Assembly (NCBI RefSeq): GCF_043769475.1
Contig: NZ_CP171729.1
Coordinates: 1,116,001 to 1,180,000, forward strand
Reading direction: 5' to 3'
Length of the DNA stretch: 64,000 bases
Origin: Allomesorhizobium sp043769475
Lineage (GTDB): Bacteria; Pseudomonadota; Alphaproteobacteria; Rhizobiales; Rhizobiaceae
Shown here: one piece after another, positions 61,762-64,000 of the stretch
How the letters are laid out: the number at the start of each line of letters is the position of its first letter
How positions within the stretch are numbered: position 1 is the stretch's first letter
Position numbers and translations under genes: made by a program
The notes under the pieces: generated by a model
Databases searched by the model: none
Told to the model about the DNA's origin: nothing
The model's input: the letters and a program-made list of their open reading frames with translations, nothing else

Positions 61762-62961
61762 TCAGTGCGTTTCGCCGGATCCGCCGATCGCCACGACGTT
61801 GAAGGGCTTGCCCTCGACCGGGATGCTGCCGGTTTCGGCAAAGCTCCCGGCATCGACGACATGCAGCACGCCTTTCAGCGGGTCGCTGACGATGATCGAA
61901 TCCCCCGCGACGGCGATGCGCGGCCGCGGGTCGCTCCAGTGGCCGTCCATACTGTAGGGCTCGGTCAGCGCCAGCGTGCCGACGATCTGGCCGGCCAGGA
62001 CATCGATGCGGTGCAGCTTTCCATCCTCGGTGAACACATAGGCGAATTTCGGCCGGACCGGATCGACAGCGAAATGGACGCGCCGCGCCGGCAGTTCGAT
62101 CAGGCGGAAGGCGTCCTTCGCCGTCGGGTCGATGACCACCACGGCGCTCGGCCCGTAATTGCCGAGAAAATACTGCAGGCCCCTGCCGCCGACCAGCGTG
62201 GTCGACTTGCCTTCGGGCAGGCCTTCGCCGTAGGGCAGCAGTTCGATCGAGGGCGCGTCGCCACCGGCTTTGACCAGCAGCAGCCCTTCGGCGCAGGCGA
62301 TCGCCAGTATGTTGCCGGACGACGCTTCGCCGTGCAGGTCCGGGCACGAATGGACATCGCCCACCGGCGCGCCGTCGCTGTCGATCACCCGGATGCCGAC
62401 CGGCAGTTCGTCGGGCTTTTCGCTGTTCGGCTCCGTCACCAGGACATGGTTGCCGAACGCCACTGCGACGCCGTGATGCGGCGCGGCGGTTTTGACCTCA
62501 CGGGTAGCTTTCGAGCCGGCGAGCACGTCCTTCTCGGCTATCGTGCGCGTCACGCCCTCGCCATCGAAAAACAGCGCTATGTCGCCATGGTGGTCGACGA
62601 AATGCGATGGCTTCGTGCCGGGAAACGCTGCCTCCAGCAGGCTCGGCGCTTCGATCTTCAGGTCGCCGTGATCGCCATGGTCGCCCATGGAGAGGCCGCT
62701 CGAGATCACCGAGATCATGTCCGACTTGCCCTGGACCGCAAACACGGTCCTGCCGCTTTCGCTGCGATGCAGCGTCGCCGGCCCCTTGGTCGCGAAGTTC
62801 GCCAGCACCTTGCCGGTTTCGGCGTCGATGGCGCGGACGACAGGTGCGGCATGGTCCGACACGAACAGCCGCCAGGCCGATTTTTCTTCGGCAATAGCAG
62901 GCGGGATTATGAAGCCCAGCGCGAGGGCAGCGCAGGAGAGTGCTTTCAGACGACGAGGCAT
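61762..62961 (-). CDS. aztD: Zinc metallochaperone AztD
   Basis: 399 residues. Signal peptide (MPRRLKALSCAALALGFIIPPAIAEE) then a beta-propeller-like chain with His-rich segments (SMGDHGDHGDL, HFVDHHGDIALF, APHHGVAVAFG) that match AztD, the periplasmic protein that hands zinc to AztC. AAGGA 7 bases before the ATG at 62961. A Zur-like site lies directly upstream. Follows aztC across a terminator, so it has its own promoter. Family known from Paracoccus denitrificans. Confidence 0.92.
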   Translation of the reverse strand: MPRRLKALSCAALALGFIIPPAIAEEKSAWRLFVSDHAAPVVRAIDAETGKVLANFATKGPATLHRSESGRTVFAVQGKSDMISVISSGLSMGDHGDHGDLKIEAPSLLEAAFPGTKPSHFVDHHGDIALFFDGEGVTRTIAEKDVLAGSKATREVKTAAPHHGVAVAFGNHVLVTEPNSEKPDELPVGIRVIDSDGAPVGDVHSCPDLHGEASSGNILAIACAEGLLLVKAGGDAPSIELLPYGEGLPEGKSTTLVGGRGLQYFLGNYGPSAVVVIDPTAKDAFRLIELPARRVHFAVDPVRPKFAYVFTEDGKLHRIDVLAGQIVGTLALTEPYSMDGHWSDPRPRIAVAGDSIIVSDPLKGVLHVVDAGSFAETGSIPVEGKPFNVVAIGGSGETH

Positions 62962-62976
62962 GGTGTTCCTTCCTTG

Positions 62977-62988
62977 ATGTAATAACAT
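62977..62988 (-). promoter_or_regulatory. Zur-like operator before aztD
   Basis: ATGTAATAACAT at 62977-62988 differs by one base from the symmetric ATGTTATAACAT core of alphaproteobacterial Zur boxes (from memory). It sits 15 bases before the aztD start. Zur with zinc represses uptake genes, which fits. Confidence 0.55.
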
Positions 62989-63007
62989 AACACATTGAGA
63001 GCCGAAA

Positions 63008-63029
63008 AAGGCGGGGATGGCCCCGCCTT
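63008..63029 (-). terminator. Terminator of aztC
   Basis: GGCGGGG (63010-63016) pairs with CCCCGCC (63021-63027), extended by AA/TT on the outside, loop of four. On the minus strand it is followed by TTTTTCGG and lies 19 bases after the aztC stop. Confidence 0.85.
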
Positions 63030-63047
63030 GATCGGATCGATAATACC

Positions 63048-64000
63048 CTAGCTGCCGAGGATCGCGCCCTTGATCGTGGCGATGTTGTAGCGCATCAGGT
63101 CGATATAGGTGGGCGCCAGGCCGTCGGCGGCCGAAAGTGCGTCGGAATAGAGCGTGCCGCCGATCTTCAGGCCGGTTTCTGTTGCGATCTGTTCGGCCAG
63201 CCGAGCATTGGTGATGCTTTCGACGAAGATCGCGGACGCCTTGTCCTCGCGCACCTGCCTGATCAGCGCTGCGACATCGGCGGCCGAAGCCTCGGCTTCG
63301 GTCGAGACGCCTTCTGGAGCCAGGAAGGTCAGGCCGTATTCGTGCTCGAAATAGCCGAAGGCGTCATGCGAGGTGATGATGACGCGTTTGTCTTCGGGAA
63401 TGGAAGCGACAGCCGCCTTCACCTCGTCCTCCGCCGCCGCGAGCTTTTGCGTATAGGCTTCGGCATTGGCCTTGTAGGCATCGCAGCCCTCGGAATCGGC
63501 GGCGCAGAACGCGTCGGCGATGTTCTTCACGTAGATTTTTGCATTGGCGATGGACTGGAAGGCGTGCGGATCGGTGTCGCCGTGGTGGTGGCCTTCTTCC
63601 GCTTCGGCGGCTGCATCATGCGCTTCGCCTTCCGCTTCGTGCTCTTCCTGCATCTTCAGCGGCTCGACGCCTTTGGTCAGTTCGACGATCTGCGCCTTTG
63701 CGCCGCTGGTCTCGACGAGGCGCTCGAGAAAGCCTTCGAAATGCAGGCCGTTGACCAGCACCACATCCGCGCCGGCCATGGCGACGGCGTCGGCAGGCTT
63801 GGGCTCGTAGACATGGGCGTCGCCGTCCGGGCCTACCAGCGTCGTCAACTCGACGCGCTCGCCGCCGACATTTTTGGCGAAATCGCCGATGATCGAGAAG
63901 CTGGCAATGACTTTCAGCGGTTCGGCGGAGGCCGAGGCGAGGGCGGCGGGGCTTAATGTTATAACAGTCGCCAACAGGGCAAGTCGAAATCTGCTGAGCA
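63048..64000 (-). CDS. aztC: Zinc ABC transporter substrate-binding protein AztC (5' end cut)
   Basis: At least 316 residues; the frame runs to the window edge. The last two bases (64000-63999) read TG, so one further A outside would give the start codon, followed by LSRFRLALLATVITLSPAALASASA, a complete signal peptide. The zinc site is typical: GDAHVYEPKPADA (first His), HHHGDTDPHAF with the His-rich loop, SHDAFGYFEHEYG and the late VESITNAR. It binds zinc in the periplasm for import. AztA and AztB should lie just outside the window, upstream. Followed by a strong terminator. Confidence 0.93.
   Translation of the reverse strand, partial: LSRFRLALLATVITLSPAALASASAEPLKVIASFSIIGDFAKNVGGERVELTTLVGPDGDAHVYEPKPADAVAMAGADVVLVNGLHFEGFLERLVETSGAKAQIVELTKGVEPLKMQEEHEAEGEAHDAAAEAEEGHHHGDTDPHAFQSIANAKIYVKNIADAFCAADSEGCDAYKANAEAYTQKLAAAEDEVKAAVASIPEDKRVIITSHDAFGYFEHEYGLTFLAPEGVSTEAEASAADVAALIRQVREDKASAIFVESITNARLAEQIATETGLKIGGTLYSDALSAADGLAPTYIDLMRYNIATIKGAILGS

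Overview
The window is 64 kb of GC-rich DNA that reads as chromosome of an alphaproteobacterium in the Hyphomicrobiales (Rhizobiales), most like Mesorhizobium and its relatives. The basis is gene content typical of that group: groESL under a CIRCE element, ribF-ileS, tadA/rluB/rsmD, pmbA-DUF4170-DUF374-waaA-lpxK, DUF2093 and an AztC/AztD zinc system. Short palindromic repeats of the kind scattered through rhizobial genomes are also present. The species assignment is inference; no rRNA gene is present, and I saw no tRNA, CRISPR array, intact insertion sequence or prophage.

Layout. 0.1-2.4 kb: NIPSNAP protein, divergent TetR regulator and a TauE/SafE exporter. 2.4-5 kb: groEL and groES with terminator, CIRCE and promoter. 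5.1-10.1 kb: a small unknown gene, a LysE-type exporter, a TadG-like von Willebrand protein and a degenerate EAL protein. 10.3-24.2 kb: housekeeping genes (HAD phosphatase, ribF, ileS, lipoprotein, tadA, rluB, rsmD, an M16 protease pair, patatin) interrupted by a RES/Xre toxin-antitoxin pair. 24.2-31 kb: a zinc-ribbon orphan, then a tight operon pmbA, inositol monophosphatase-like, DUF4170, DUF374 acyltransferase, waaA and lpxK, which builds the Kdo-lipid A core. 31-34.4 kb: a VOC protein, mutL and a Tat-type metallophosphoesterase behind a candidate Pho box.

34.5-41.5 kb looks like methylated-amine metabolism: a GcvA-type LysR regulator diverges from a non-pyrrolysine MttB-family methyltransferase, followed by an orphan peptide-type binding protein, queF and an N-methylproline-demethylase-like flavoprotein. 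41.8-49.1 kb is a signalling island with three class III nucleotide cyclases of different architecture, an ECF sigma factor coupled to a small monooxygenase-fold protein, and a GGDEF-EAL protein. 49.4-61.6 kb is catabolic: glutaryl-CoA dehydrogenase, a 2-oxoglutarate oxygenase, kbl/tdh for threonine with a HEPN-like orphan wedged between them, a FAH-family hydrolase, DinB, 4-hydroxyphenylpyruvate dioxygenase with a divergent Lrp regulator, and a fused enoyl-CoA hydratase/3-hydroxyacyl-CoA dehydrogenase. 61.7-64 kb is zinc uptake (aztD, aztC), with aztC cut by the window edge, probably by a single base.

The most unusual observations are mobile palindromic elements turned into protein sequence (inside the editing domain of ileS, and at the N-terminus of an M16 protease), the HEPN-like gene inside kbl-tdh, the cyclase/ECF island, a perfect 23-bp palindrome at the Lrp/hpd divergent promoter, and several strong inverted repeats in gene-free DNA.
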